Source: Streptococcus thoraltensis DSM 12221
GTDB taxonomy: Bacteria > Bacillota > Bacilli > Lactobacillales > Streptococcaceae
Length of the DNA stretch: 64,000 nt
NCBI RefSeq assembly: GCF_000380145.1
Contig: NZ_KB904586.1
Coordinates: 62,001-126,000 of the forward strand
Direction of reading: 5' to 3'
The notes below the pieces were generated by a model. It saw only the letters and a list, made by a program, of their open reading frames with translations. It was not told where the DNA came from and made no database searches. The position numbers were made by a program, and so were the translations under genes. This document shows positions 1 through 8,541 of this stretch, piece after piece. How positions within the stretch are numbered: position 1 is the first letter of the stretch; each line of letters begins with the position of its first letter.

Positions 1-366
1 AATTTCTTTATGAGCCTTCTTCATATCAAGTGATGCGCCTGAAGTGGTTTCATTTCCTAGAATGATGTTTTCAGCAACGGTAAATGCTTCAACGAGCATA
101 AAGTGTTGGTGAACCATTCCGATACCAAGGTGAGATGATTTTGATGGTGAATCGATAGATACAGATTGACCATTAACAACAATCTCCCCACTTGTAGGTT
201 CTAAAAGACCTGCCAACATATTCATCAATGTTGACTTACCCGCTCCATTTTCCCCTAGAAGGGCATGGATTTCGCCTTTTCGCAAATTCAAATTGATGTT
301 ATCATTTGCGACAAAATCACCAAAAATTTTGGTAATTCCTCTCATTTCAATGACATTCTGTGCCAT
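1..366 (-). CDS. Nucleoside ABC transporter ATP-binding protein, N-terminal part (cut by window edge)
   Basis: This is the first 122 codons of an ABC ATPase; the rest lies left of the window. It has Walker A (GENGAGKST, about residues 38-46) and a Q-loop with the sequence HQHFMLV, the form typical of the RbsA/YufO-type nucleoside or sugar importer ATPases. It lies just downstream of a BMP-type nucleoside-binding lipoprotein on the same strand, so it most likely energises the same purine/pyrimidine nucleoside importer (NupA/YufO type). A hairpin terminator separates the two genes, so part of the lipoprotein message may stop before this gene. Substrate is inferred from family and neighbours. 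Confidence 0.85.
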   Translation of the reverse strand, partial: MAQNVIEMRGITKIFGDFVANDNINLNLRKGEIHALLGENGAGKSTLMNMLAGLLEPTSGEIVVNGQSVSIDSPSKSSHLGIGMVHQHFMLVEAFTVAENIILGNETTSGASLDMKKAHKEI

Positions 367-454
367 AAGGTGTTTCCTTTCAATGGAAGTTATATTTCAC
401 TAAAATCAACCATGCTAATGGTGATGGACTTTACTGAGATATAAAATCTCAGTT

Positions 455-488
455 CAAAAAAAGACGACCGACCAAGGTCGCCCTTTTC
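455..488 (-). terminator. Terminator/attenuator after the BMP lipoprotein gene
   Basis: On the minus strand a GC-rich hairpin (arms GGGCGACC and GGTCGTCT with a short loop) is followed by a run of T. It lies immediately after the lipoprotein stop codon and before the ABC ATPase gene. It is a plausible partial terminator giving more binding protein than ATPase. Confidence 0.7.
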
Positions 489-493
489 AAGAC

Positions 494-1543
494 TTATTTT
501 TTAGGTACTTTAATTTCACCTGATTTAATTTGTTCTTTGGCTTTTTCGATTTCTTTAACAGTTGCCTCATCAACATTTGTTGTAGCAATATCTACACCGC
601 CGTCTTTAAGACCATAAACTGTTACATCACCGCCAGGGAACTTGTTATCTTGGGCTTGACCTGAAATAAGTTCAACTGTTTTACCAACTTCTTTAAGTGT
701 AGAAGCTAAAACAAAGTTAGACTCTTTTCCATCTTTTGAAGTGTATTTACCTTCGTCTTTTTGGTCACGGTCAACTCCAATAACCCAAACTTTTTCAGAT
801 TCTTTTTTGCCTTCGTTAAGTGATTTTGCTTCACTGAAGACACCAACACCTGTTCCCCCAGCAACTTGGTAGACAATATCTGCGCCACCTGCGTATTGGG
901 CAGCAGCAATGGTTTTACCTTTTGCTGCATCACCAAATGAACCTGCATAGTCTACTTTAATTTCAATCGAATCATCAACTGATTTTACACCTGCTTCAAA
1001 ACCTTTTTCAAAACGAGTGATAACATCTGATTCCATACCACCTACAAAACCAACTTTTTTAGTTTTAGTTGTTTTAGCAGCAGCAATACCTGCTAAATAA
1101 GCAGCTTCGTTATCAGCAAATGTTGCACTTGCAACGTTATCTTTTCCTTCGATGACGTCATCGATGATTACAAAGTTTGTATCTGGATTATCATTAGCAG
1201 TCTTTTCGATAGCATCATGAAGAGCAAATCCAATACCAAAAACAAGTTGATAACCACTTGAAATAGCTGTATCTAAGTTATTAGCGTAATCAGATTCACT
1301 AGTTGATTGGAAATAGTCAAATCCTTTACCTTTCTTCAAACCATTGTCTTTCCCCCAAGCTTGAAGTCCTTCCCAAGCTGATTGGTTAAATGATTTGTCA
1401 TCAACACCACCAGTATCAGTTACCATAGCAACTTTAAGTTTAGCATCATCTCCGCCTGATTTTGAACCACCACGATTTCCACATGCAGCAAGAGTAAGCA
1501 CAGCTACTGATGCAAGACCAATACCAACAATCTTTTTATTCAT
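494..1543 (-). CDS. BMP-family nucleoside-binding lipoprotein
   Basis: Solute-binding lipoprotein of the Bmp/PnrA/TmpC family, which delivers nucleosides to a membrane ABC importer. The start chosen is the ATG giving MNKKIVGIG, preceded by GGAGGATT; an upstream in-frame TTG would add ten residues that read through the ribosome site. The signal peptide ends in lipobox LAAC (Cys about residue 21), followed by a Gly/Ser-rich linker. The body has the family pattern (DTGGVDDKSFNQ, GFVGGM, DYAGSFGD) and is about 349 aa, normal length. The nucleoside catabolic genes cdd, deoC and pdp lie immediately upstream on the same strand, 73 nt away, so uptake and salvage are probably co-transcribed. Confidence 0.9.
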   Translation of the reverse strand: MNKKIVGIGLASVAVLTLAACGNRGGSKSGGDDAKLKVAMVTDTGGVDDKSFNQSAWEGLQAWGKDNGLKKGKGFDYFQSTSESDYANNLDTAISSGYQLVFGIGFALHDAIEKTANDNPDTNFVIIDDVIEGKDNVASATFADNEAAYLAGIAAAKTTKTKKVGFVGGMESDVITRFEKGFEAGVKSVDDSIEIKVDYAGSFGDAAKGKTIAAAQYAGGADIVYQVAGGTGVGVFSEAKSLNEGKKESEKVWVIGVDRDQKDEGKYTSKDGKESNFVLASTLKEVGKTVELISGQAQDNKFPGGDVTVYGLKDGGVDIATTNVDEATVKEIEKAKEQIKSGEIKVPKK

Positions 1544-1616
1544 CTTAATGAATCCTCCTAAAAAATATTGCAACTAAGTTGCGAGCTAATAACCAAAAAG
1601 GTCAACAATAAACAGA

Positions 1617-2006
1617 TTAATCTAAATCTGTGAAAGAGTATGGAAGTAACTCTTCGACTGTCATCTCGACTGTCTTACCATTTTGTGAAATTAAGATAAC
1701 TTTAGAGGTCGGTTCGAAAAACTCAACCATAACTTGACGACAAGCGCCACAAGGCGAAACTGGCTCTTTTGTTGTACCATAAACGGCTATTGCTTCCAGC
1801 TCGCGATAACCTTCTGAAACTGCTTTAAAAATAGCTGTACGCTCTCCACAATTACATAATCCAAAACTGATGTTTTCGATATTACATCCTTGAAAAACTT
1901 GGCCTGATTTCGTTAAAACAGCCGCTCCAATTGGAAAGTGTGAATAGGGAACATAAGCGTTTTTGCTAGCTTCTTTAGCTAAAGTGATGAGATCAATAGT
2001 TTCCAT
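1617..2006 (-). CDS. cdd: Cytidine deaminase
   Basis: Hydrolytic deamination of cytidine and deoxycytidine to uridine and deoxyuridine, in the cytosol. The 129-aa length is that of the small homotetrameric Zn enzyme. Zinc and catalytic motifs are visible: NCGER (Cys ligand plus catalytic Glu; most relatives have NCAER) and PCGACRQ with two more Cys ligands. Its start overlaps the end of deoC by 14 nt, so the two are translationally coupled in the pdp-deoC-cdd salvage operon. Confidence 0.95.
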   Translation of the reverse strand: METIDLITLAKEASKNAYVPYSHFPIGAAVLTKSGQVFQGCNIENISFGLCNCGERTAIFKAVSEGYRELEAIAVYGTTKEPVSPCGACRQVMVEFFEPTSKVILISQNGKTVEMTVEELLPYSFTDLD

Positions 2007-2655
2007 CAGCTAACTCTCCTTGGACAATCGCAACACCAGATGATGTTCCAATTCGAGTAGCTCCCGCTTCAACAAACTGTTTAACATCTTCAAGAGAACG
2101 AGTACCACCTGAAGCTTTAACACCAATATCTGGTCCCACTGTGCTACGCATTAGAGCAACATCATGCACATTTGCTCCACCAGTTGAAAATCCAGTTGAG
2201 GTTTTGACAAAATCCGCTCCTGCTGAAACTGCAGCCTTACATGCTTTAACTTTTTCATCATCTGATAAAAGACATGTTTCAATGATGACCTTGACAAGCT
2301 TATCACCACTTGCTTGGACAACAGCTGCAATATCTGACTCTACTAAATCAAAGTTTCCATCTTTAGCTGCACCAATATTGATAACCATATCAATCTCATC
2401 GGCACCATTTTCGATGGCATTTTTAGTTTCAAAAGCTTTTGTGTCACTGGTGTTTGCTCCCAGAGGAAAACCGATTACAGTACAAACTTTAACTGGTGTA
2501 CTTTTTAATTTTTCACTGGCATACTTGACCCAGGTTGGGTTAACACAAACACTTGCAAATTCATACTCTTTTGCTTCTGCAATAAGTTTATCAACTTGCT
2601 CTTGTGTGCTTTCTGGTTTTAATAGAGTGTGGTCAATCAAACGATTTACTTTCAT
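1993..2655 (-). CDS. deoC: Deoxyribose-phosphate aldolase
   Basis: Cleaves 2-deoxyribose-5-phosphate to glyceraldehyde-3-phosphate and acetaldehyde, feeding deoxynucleoside sugar into glycolysis. 220 aa, standard DeoC length. The N-terminal [10 protein letters not shown] motif and the Schiff-base lysine region FVKTSTGF are present, as is the C-terminal KASGG phosphate-binding loop. It follows pdp by 12 nt and overlaps cdd. Confidence 0.96.
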   Translation of the reverse strand: MKVNRLIDHTLLKPESTQEQVDKLIAEAKEYEFASVCVNPTWVKYASEKLKSTPVKVCTVIGFPLGANTSDTKAFETKNAIENGADEIDMVINIGAAKDGNFDLVESDIAAVVQASGDKLVKVIIETCLLSDDEKVKACKAAVSAGADFVKTSTGFSTGGANVHDVALMRSTVGPDIGVKASGGTRSLEDVKQFVEAGATRIGTSSGVAIVQGELADGNY

Positions 2656-2667
2656 TCTACATATCTC

Positions 2668-3945
2668 CTAAGATATAATTTTTACAATTTCTTTAGGTTG
2701 ATTTTCGATCATACCTATTTTAACATTTTTTTTGAATTCTGTAAGCAGATTTTCAGTTAATTTTTGGTTTGAATAGATTTTTGCGACGATTTCGTCCTTG
2801 CTAACACTATCACCAACTTTTTTCACGAACACTATACCGCTTTCATAATCCAGAGAGTCGGTTTTTACTGCACGCCCTGCTCCTAATCTCATAGCGAATA
2901 ATCCAAATTCTAATGCAGGTAATGCTTCGATAAAACCATCCTTGTCTGCTTTTATATCAGTAATAAACTCAGCTGAAGATTGACGGTGTAAATCAGTTAA
3001 ATCACCACCTTGTGCGGCTACCATTTCTTCAAATTTTGTCAGTGCTTTGCCATTGACCAAGTGGTCGTAAATAGTTTCCAAATCAACGTCTTTTCCAGCT
3101 AAGCTGAGCATGATTTGAGCAAGTTCACAGATGAAATGCGTCACATCAGCACGGCCTTGCCCTTTCATAATCTCAAGTGCTTCCAGCACCTCCAAACGAT
3201 TTCCTATTGCTTGCCCAACTGGTTGACTCATATCAGTAATAACCGCAACCGTTTTACGACCGACAGCCTTTCCTAAGGCAACCATTGTTTCAGCCAATAC
3301 TTCTGCTTCCTCAATTGTCTTCATGAAAGCACCTTCGCCGACTGTAACATCAAGTAAGATTGCATCTGAACCTGCAGCGATTTTCTTACTCATAACAGAA
3401 CTTGCAATCAAAGGAATAATATCTACGGTAGCTGTCACATCCCTAAGGGCATAGAGCAATTTATCCGCACGAACCAATTGATCAGATTGTCCGATGACTG
3501 ATATGCCAATCTCTTGAACTTGCTTGATAAACTCGTCTTGTGATCTTTCAATTTGATAGCCTTTAATAGACTCTAGTTTATCAAGAGTTCCTCCAGTGTG
3601 ACCCAATCCTCGACCACTCATCTTAGCGACAGGAACATCAAAACTAGCTACTAAAGGCGCCAAAATCAAGGTAACTTTATCTCCTACACCGCCAGTTGAA
3701 TGTTTGTCTGTCTTGATACCTTCAATAGCGGAGAGATCAATTTGATCACCAGTAGCTACCATAGCCATTGTTAAATCACTAGTTTCACGAGTTGACATCC
3801 CTTTGAAGTAAACTGCCATCGCCCATGCTGCCATTTGGTAATCTGGAACTTGACCAGATGCGTAGCCATCAATTAACCAACTAATTTCTTCAGTTGTGAG
3901 TTCAAGCCCATCGCGTTTTTTTTGGATTAAATCTACTGCTCTCAT
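2668..3945 (-). CDS. pdp: Pyrimidine-nucleoside phosphorylase
   Basis: Phosphorolysis of thymidine and uridine/deoxyuridine to base plus (deoxy)ribose-1-phosphate. 425 aa. It shows the thymidine/pyrimidine phosphorylase signature around KTDKHSTGGVGDKVT (phosphate site), GRGLGHTGGTLDKLE and a C-terminal domain ending in a short tail. The start overlaps the stop of the upstream methyltransferase gene by 4 nt. Whether it is strictly deoA (thymidine) or the broad Firmicute Pdp cannot be told by eye; Pdp is the usual enzyme in Gram-positives. Confidence 0.94.
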   Translation of the reverse strand: MRAVDLIQKKRDGLELTTEEISWLIDGYASGQVPDYQMAAWAMAVYFKGMSTRETSDLTMAMVATGDQIDLSAIEGIKTDKHSTGGVGDKVTLILAPLVASFDVPVAKMSGRGLGHTGGTLDKLESIKGYQIERSQDEFIKQVQEIGISVIGQSDQLVRADKLLYALRDVTATVDIIPLIASSVMSKKIAAGSDAILLDVTVGEGAFMKTIEEAEVLAETMVALGKAVGRKTVAVITDMSQPVGQAIGNRLEVLEALEIMKGQGRADVTHFICELAQIMLSLAGKDVDLETIYDHLVNGKALTKFEEMVAAQGGDLTDLHRQSSAEFITDIKADKDGFIEALPALEFGLFAMRLGAGRAVKTDSLDYESGIVFVKKVGDSVSKDEIVAKIYSNQKLTENLLTEFKKNVKIGMIENQPKEIVKIIS

Positions 3946-4532
3946 TCTTTGACACTCCTTAAAATGTAATAGCCTTTATCCTTTTTCAGAGTGTCAACAT
4001 TACCAAAGACTTTTTCCATTTTCGCCTTGGCACTCGGAGCACCCTGTTTTTTTTGAATAACAATTGTCAAATCTCCACCTTCATTGAGATGGTCAAAAGA
4101 TTCTTCCAAAATCGTATGAACAACCTCTTTACCAGCACGGATGGGGGGATTAGAAATGATATGGTCAAAATTTCCAGTGACTTTCTCAAAGATGTTAGAC
4201 TGATAAATCTCTACGTCTACCTTGTTTGCTTGAGCATTTTCTTTTGCTAAATCAAGCGCACGATTATTAATATCTATCATGGTAGCTTTCACGCCTTGAA
4301 CTTTAGTTAAGGCAATGCCAAGTGGACCATAGCCACAACCCAGATCCAACAAGCTATCACCAGCTTCAAAGTCCAGTGTGTTTAATAATACTTGACTTCC
4401 GAAATCTATCATTTTCTTTGAGAAGACACCTGCATCAGTCTTAAAGCGGAAATTTTTTCCTAAAAGTGTCACTTTCAACTCTTGAATATCATGACTGCTA
4501 TTAGGATTTTCCTCGTAATACATGTTTGCCAT
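3942..4532 (-). CDS. Class I SAM-dependent methyltransferase, RsmC/RlmG-like
   Basis: A 196-aa single-domain methyltransferase. The SAM-binding motif LLDLGCGYGPLGIAL lies at about residues 61-75. The NPPIR motif, at the position of the NPPF/Y tetrapeptide of amino-N-methyltransferases, lies at about residue 128. The domain is that of RsmC (16S rRNA m2G1207), but the Firmicute short form lacks the N-terminal pseudo-domain of E. coli RsmC, so the exact target is unproven. It is the first gene of the pdp-deoC-cdd operon and is divergent from coaA. Confidence 0.8.
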   Translation of the reverse strand: MANMYYEENPNSSHDIQELKVTLLGKNFRFKTDAGVFSKKMIDFGSQVLLNTLDFEAGDSLLDLGCGYGPLGIALTKVQGVKATMIDINNRALDLAKENAQANKVDVEIYQSNIFEKVTGNFDHIISNPPIRAGKEVVHTILEESFDHLNEGGDLTIVIQKKQGAPSAKAKMEKVFGNVDTLKKDKGYYILRSVKE

Positions 4533-4632
4533 TTTTTCTCTTTTCTATTCGCTTCTGTGTTATTTATTTTATCATAGTTTTTCCTTTTGTACTAGTTTTT
4601 TTGAAACTGTTTTCATTTTTCTTTTTTATTGT

Positions 4633-4650
4633 TATAATGTTGGGCAGGAG
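4633..4650 (+). promoter_or_regulatory. coaA -10 box and ribosome site
   Basis: TATAAT at 4633-4638 and AGGAG at 4646-4650 precede the coaA ATG at 4659. The -10 to start distance is only about 20 nt, implying a very short leader. No convincing -35 is seen. The 126-bp gap also has to hold the divergent promoter of the methyltransferase operon. Confidence 0.65.
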
Positions 4651-4658
4651 TTTATATT

Positions 4659-5579
4659 ATGATTCATGATTTAATCAATTTTAAAAATATTTCTAGACAG
4701 GATTGGCAACAACTTCATCGCCATACACCTGCACTACTCACCTCTGAAGAGCTTGAGGCACTCAGAAGTTTAAATGACAAAATTGATTTAGGGGATGTTA
4801 AAGATATTTACCTTCCACTAATCAATCTCATCAAGATTTACAAAAAAAGCATTGACGACCTAGCTTTTTCTAAAAGTCTTTTCTTACAAGATGAGCCCAA
4901 TCAGCGCCCGTTTATTATCGGTGTTTCTGGATCCGTGGCTGTTGGTAAATCCACTACAAGTCGGTTACTACAATTATTATTAAGTCGGACTTATCCAAGA
5001 AGCAAAGTAGAATTGGTTACAACTGATGGGTTCTTATTCCCTAATAAGACCTTGATTGATAAAGGAATTCTTAATCGAAAAGGTTTTCCAGAATCATACG
5101 ACATGCCTCGACTTCTTCACTTTTTGGATAGTGTTAAAAATGGCGGAACAGTTGATATTCCTATTTATTCCCATGAAATTTATGACATTGTCCCCGATCA
5201 GACGCTGTCTCTTGCTGCGCCAGATTTCTTAATTGTCGAAGGTATCAATGTTTTTCAGAATCCTCAAAATGAACGCCTTTATATGGCTGATTATTTTGAT
5301 TTTTCCATTTATATTGATGCAAACGTTGAACATATCGAAGAATGGTATTTGGAGCGTTTCTCACAACTGCTCTTAATTGCTAAAGAAGATAAAGATAACT
5401 ACTATTACCGTTTCACGCAATTGAGCAATCACGAAGCATTAGATATTGCAAAAACCACATGGAAAAACATCAATCTTCTCAACTTAAAAAATTATATCGA
5501 ACCATCACGTAATCGCGCAGATATTATCTTGCATAAATCTCACAATCATAAAATCGATGAAATTTACCTCAAAAAGTGA
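4659..5579 (+). CDS. coaA: Pantothenate kinase, type I
   Basis: ATP-dependent phosphorylation of pantothenate, the first and usually rate-limiting step of coenzyme A synthesis. 306 aa, close to E. coli CoaA (316). Walker [10 protein letters not shown] lies at about residues 92-100, with the downstream TTDGFL and RKGFPESYD motifs typical of bacterial type I PanK, and an ASP/R-rich end. The ATG follows AGGAG by 8 nt. rpsT follows with its own promoter. Confidence 0.95.
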   Translation: MIHDLINFKNISRQDWQQLHRHTPALLTSEELEALRSLNDKIDLGDVKDIYLPLINLIKIYKKSIDDLAFSKSLFLQDEPNQRPFIIGVSGSVAVGKSTTSRLLQLLLSRTYPRSKVELVTTDGFLFPNKTLIDKGILNRKGFPESYDMPRLLHFLDSVKNGGTVDIPIYSHEIYDIVPDQTLSLAAPDFLIVEGINVFQNPQNERLYMADYFDFSIYIDANVEHIEEWYLERFSQLLLIAKEDKDNYYYRFTQLSNHEALDIAKTTWKNINLLNLKNYIEPSRNRADIILHKSHNHKIDEIYLKK

Positions 5580-5586
5580 TAAAGGC

Positions 5587-5615
5587 TTGTCAAAGCCATC
5601 ATTTTCTTATATAAT
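5587..5615 (+). promoter_or_regulatory. rpsT promoter
   Basis: TTGTCA (5587-5592), a 17-bp spacer and TATAAT (5610-5615), starting 8 nt after the coaA stop codon. Start of transcription is expected near 5622. Confidence 0.85.
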
Positions 5616-5646
5616 AATAGAGTTAGTAAATATGGAGGTGAATACT

Positions 5647-5880
5647 TTGGCAAATATTAAATCAGCTATCAAACGCGCTGAACTCAACGTTAAACGTAAC
5701 GAAAAAAACTCAGCACAAAAATCAGCTATGCGTTCTGCAGTTAAAGCTTTTGAAGCAAATCCAACTGAAGAGCTTTTCCGCGCTGCTTCTTCAAGCATCG
5801 ATAAAGCAAAATCAAAAGGTTTGATCCATGCAAACAAAGCTAGCCGTGATAAAGCGCGTCTTGCTGCAAAACTTGGTTAA
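5647..5880 (+). CDS. rpsT: 30S ribosomal protein S20
   Basis: Primary 16S rRNA-binding protein of the small subunit. The start is a TTG giving (M)[12 protein letters not shown], preceded by GGAGGTG at 5634-5640; this yields 77 aa, the normal Firmicute S20 length. Longer in-frame ATG starts would read through the promoter and ribosome site and are rejected. A TTG start is common for this gene and is linked to autoregulation in E. coli. It is followed by a perfect-stem terminator. Confidence 0.97.
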   Translation: MANIKSAIKRAELNVKRNEKNSAQKSAMRSAVKAFEANPTEELFRAASSSIDKAKSKGLIHANKASRDKARLAAKLG

Positions 5881-5893
5881 TCAATCTAGAATC

Positions 5894-5918
5894 GAGTCGT
5901 CAAATGACGACTCTTTTT
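5894..5918 (+). terminator. rpsT terminator
   Basis: Perfect 8-bp stem (GAGTCGTC / GACGACTC), AAAT loop, then TTTTT. Confidence 0.95.
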
Positions 5919-5986
5919 GTTTATCTAAAACTTCTATTGCCGACTACAAAAAAACTAAGTACCTAGATAGCACTTAGCTTTCGATT

Positions 5987-6202
5987 TATAGGCTTTTGCA
6001 TTAACTTTGATACATGGTCACTTTCGATTTGCTGTACTCATCCTCAATGAAAATCAAAAGCAGACTAGACAACACAGATAGCAGATAGAATTGAAGTTCA
6101 TCAAATCAAGTCAATAAGGTCTGCTTTTGATTTTCGAAGAGTGTCAAGTACTGTTCTGTGTCTTTTCTGTTCCTTGTTTAAAAGTTAATTCATTTGACTA
6201 TA
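5987..6202 (-). repeat. Composite MITE-like repeat, copy A (outer plus inner element)
   Basis: About 216 bp in reverse orientation. The outer ends are TATAGTCAAATGAATTAAC (at 6202, reading leftwards) and an imperfect complement beginning TATAGGCTTTTGCATTAAC at 5987. Inside, a second inverted-repeat element with arms of the type TACTC..GAAAATCAAAAGCAG occupies roughly 6037-6144. It lies between convergent rpsT and ciaH, and its right terminus contains the ciaH stop codon. Confidence 0.9.
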
Positions 6203-7505
6203 TAAGAACTTCGAAGATGGTGCCTTTGGGCGAATTATCCTTGACAGAAATTTCTCCTCCAAGAGCATCAACAATTTGTTTAGCCAATGATAACCCCAAT
6301 CCAAACCCTCCAGACTGTCTTGTTCTCGCCTTGTCAACCCGATAAAATCGATCAAAAATTTTTTGTTTATCATTATCAGATATACCTGGACCGTTATCGG
6401 ATACTTTTAGTAACAATCGGCGCCCTTTATTTTCTACTGAAATAGCTATGATGCCATCATCATCAGTATATTTTAAAGCATTATCAAATAAGATTGTCAC
6501 CAACTGCTTCATCAAAGTTTTATCTGATTTTATCGGACGGCTTATCTGATTAGTTGGTTGCAATTTCTTACCGTTTTCTTCGGCAATCAGTTGATAATTA
6601 TTGAAAATATCATCGAAAAAAGAAGGCGCCAACTCTTCTATTTCAGGATGGATACCATCATCTCTTCTTGCCAGATTCAAAAGATTTGTCGTTAATAGTC
6701 TCATGTTTCTAACTTCATCGAGACTTGCCGCTATGTTTTCACTATGGTCCAAAATGGTATCATTTGGCTTCCTAAATAAGTTTTCCAGGCGATTTTGTAG
6801 AACTGTAAGTGGTGTTCTTAATTCATGACTGGCGTTTTCAACAAAACTTTTTTGTTTCTCATAGCTGGCAATGATAGGTTTACGACTCCATTTTGCCAAA
6901 TAAACACTAGTGATAACAGATATGAACCAAAAAATCATCATAACTGTCACCACTACTTTGACATAGCGATCGTAGGCTTCATCTAATTGCCTTGTACTGG
7001 CTAAAAAGCTGATATATTTAGCTTGAGGATAGGCAGGTTCTGAGATTTCTAGGGTAACACTACGATAGTTTTCAGGATGTCCATAAGCGTTTAAAAGTTT
7101 GCGCTTAACAATGGTATTTAACTGTGATTTTTTCAAAGTCACTTTTGAAAATTTAGAATAGGCATCAAGCGTATTTAGGATATTTCCATATTTGTCATAA
7201 ACAATCACATCTAATGCCGCTACTAAATTATCATCAGGCTTAATTTTAATAGGATCAATCGTAATATCAATACCATTTTCAACTGACGTAAAAGAGTAGG
7301 TACGCAACATGGTCATATCAATATAAGTTGAAGTGACATTTCTAGCCTGCTTTAAACTACTATCCGTTGATGAATACAGCCCAAGACGCATAATCTGAAG
7401 GATTATAATCGTCATGATAAAGAAAATCGCTGTGAAAACGGCTGTGAAATGAATAAATGGACTAAAATTGTCCGAATGTATTTTTTGTTGTATATATTTA
7501 TGCAT
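6198..7505 (-). CDS. ciaH: Sensor histidine kinase CiaH
   Basis: Membrane sensor of the CiaRH two-component system, which in streptococci links envelope stress to competence, beta-lactam tolerance and virulence. 435 aa. TM1 is at about 19-42, followed by an extracytoplasmic domain (about 45-180) and TM2 at about 183-204. The H-box is SHELRTPLT with phospho-His about 227, followed by N-box, G1 (DNGPGIS) and G2 (GLGLSLAKQ) ATP sites. It overlaps ciaR by 8 nt. Oddity: the last codons ATA TAG belong to the terminal repeat of an adjacent mobile-type repeat, so the native C-terminus has apparently been replaced; pneumococcal CiaH runs some residues further (recalled, not aligned). The catalytic core is complete. 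Confidence 0.95.
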   Translation of the reverse strand: MHKYIQQKIHSDNFSPFIHFTAVFTAIFFIMTIIILQIMRLGLYSSTDSSLKQARNVTSTYIDMTMLRTYSFTSVENGIDITIDPIKIKPDDNLVAALDVIVYDKYGNILNTLDAYSKFSKVTLKKSQLNTIVKRKLLNAYGHPENYRSVTLEISEPAYPQAKYISFLASTRQLDEAYDRYVKVVVTVMMIFWFISVITSVYLAKWSRKPIIASYEKQKSFVENASHELRTPLTVLQNRLENLFRKPNDTILDHSENIAASLDEVRNMRLLTTNLLNLARRDDGIHPEIEELAPSFFDDIFNNYQLIAEENGKKLQPTNQISRPIKSDKTLMKQLVTILFDNALKYTDDDGIIAISVENKGRRLLLKVSDNGPGISDNDKQKIFDRFYRVDKARTRQSGGFGLGLSLAKQIVDALGGEISVKDNSPKGTIFEVLI

Positions 7506-8169
7506 CTTTTAAAATGTAGCCAACACTTCTTAGCGTTTGTAAGTTTTCTGCAAAGCTTGTGCCTTTTAATTTTTTACGAATTTTTGAAACGTAAACTTCA
7601 ACAACTGAAATGGTGGTATCACTGTCAAAACCCCAAAGGCGATCAAAAATTTGTGTTTTAGGTAAAATAACGTTTTGATTTTGTAGGAAATACATTAATA
7701 ACTCAAATTCTTTTCCTAAAAGTTCTACATTTTCCCCATTAACGGTAACACTATTGATAGAAGTGTCAACACTAATATCTCCGTAGACAAGTGTATTGTT
7801 TGTTAGCTTCCCAGAACGTTTCAACAGTGCCTGAATGCGCATTTTCAACTCTTCAAGATAAAATGGTTTTGTTAAATAATCATCAGCACCTAGCTCAAAC
7901 CCATGACCTTTATCATCTAGACTTTCTTTAGCTGTCATGATGAGAACTGGCGTTGTGATTCCTTTTTCTCGCAGTTCTTTCAAAACCTGAAAGCCATTCT
8001 TTTCAGGAAGCATGAGGTCTAATAAGATAAGATCATAAACACCAGATTCGGCTTCGTAAAGACCTTCGTCCCCATCGAAAACTTGCATCACATCCGCAAA
8101 ATCATCCAGAAAATCAAACACTGAATTGGATAAACTCAAGTCATCTTCAACCAAGAGTAATTTTATCAT
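7498..8169 (-). CDS. ciaR: Response regulator CiaR
   Basis: OmpR/PhoB-type regulator, 223 aa. The receiver domain (1-115) has phosphoacceptor Asp about 51 ([12 protein letters not shown]), acidic pair VEDD and conserved Lys in TKPFYL. A C-terminal winged helix follows (about 128-222). It is the first gene of the ciaR-ciaH operon; start ATG follows AAGGAGAAATG. In other streptococci CiaR binds TTTAAG-N5-TTTAAG repeats and controls small RNAs and htrA; this is known of the family, not shown here. Confidence 0.95.
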   Translation of the reverse strand: MIKLLLVEDDLSLSNSVFDFLDDFADVMQVFDGDEGLYEAESGVYDLILLDLMLPEKNGFQVLKELREKGITTPVLIMTAKESLDDKGHGFELGADDYLTKPFYLEELKMRIQALLKRSGKLTNNTLVYGDISVDTSINSVTVNGENVELLGKEFELLMYFLQNQNVILPKTQIFDRLWGFDSDTTISVVEVYVSKIRKKLKGTSFAENLQTLRSVGYILKDA

Positions 8170-8193
8170 AAAGCATTTCTCCTTTGTCCTTAC

Positions 8194-8199
8194 ATTATA
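8194..8199 (-). promoter_or_regulatory. Probable ciaR -10 box
   Basis: On the minus strand TATAAT lies about 24 nt upstream of the ciaR start, with only a weak -35 (TGGCTT at 17 bp spacing). Confidence 0.55.
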
Positions 8200-8410
8200 C
8201 CTAAATATTACTAGCTAAGCCACCTAATAAGTCATTAGTCACGACAAACACATGAAAGTTTTTTAGCATGAAAAAGAAGTTTTCTAAATTTCAATATTTC
8301 AATTTTCTTGAGATAAGTATCATCTTTACTATAATTCAGAAATATCTGTTTCATGCGTATGGCGTGAGTCATTAATAATGATATGTCACTATTATTCTAA
8401 CATTTTCATT

Positions 8411-8442
8411 ATTATAATTTAGTATGCTTAACTAAAGCTAAA
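8411..8442 (-). promoter_or_regulatory. Candidate CiaR-type promoter or operator upstream of ciaR
   Basis: On the minus strand a direct repeat TTTAGC-N5-TTAAGC is followed 9 bp later by TATAAT. This resembles the CiaR operator plan TTTAAG-N5-TTTAAG next to a -10 box. It would fire leftwards towards ciaR, about 240 nt away. The rest of the 8219-8471 gap shows no open reading frame of note and no CCUCC-bearing csRNA that could be recognised. Confidence 0.35.
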
Positions 8443-8471
8443 GTCTCTTCATTTACCCCATTTTGGTTTAT

Positions 8472-8513
8472 AAAAAACGAATCCAACATCAGGATTTCAC
8501 TGTGTTAGATCCG
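8472..8513 (-). terminator. pepN terminator
   Basis: On the minus strand an 11-bp stem (CGGATCTAACA with TGTTGGATTCG, two G-U pairs) is followed by TTTTTT. Confidence 0.85.
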
Positions 8514-8541
8514 CTTCTTAGTTAGATAGACTGAGTTTGAC

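Noticed and set aside
2141-2671. 176-codon plus-strand open frame opposite deoC
   Set aside because: Antisense shadow of deoC with no ribosome site or family similarity.
8219-8400. Cia-dependent small RNA (csRNA) in the ciaR leader
   Set aside because: No CCUCC anti-Shine-Dalgarno loop and no hairpin followed by a T-run on the correct strand were found.
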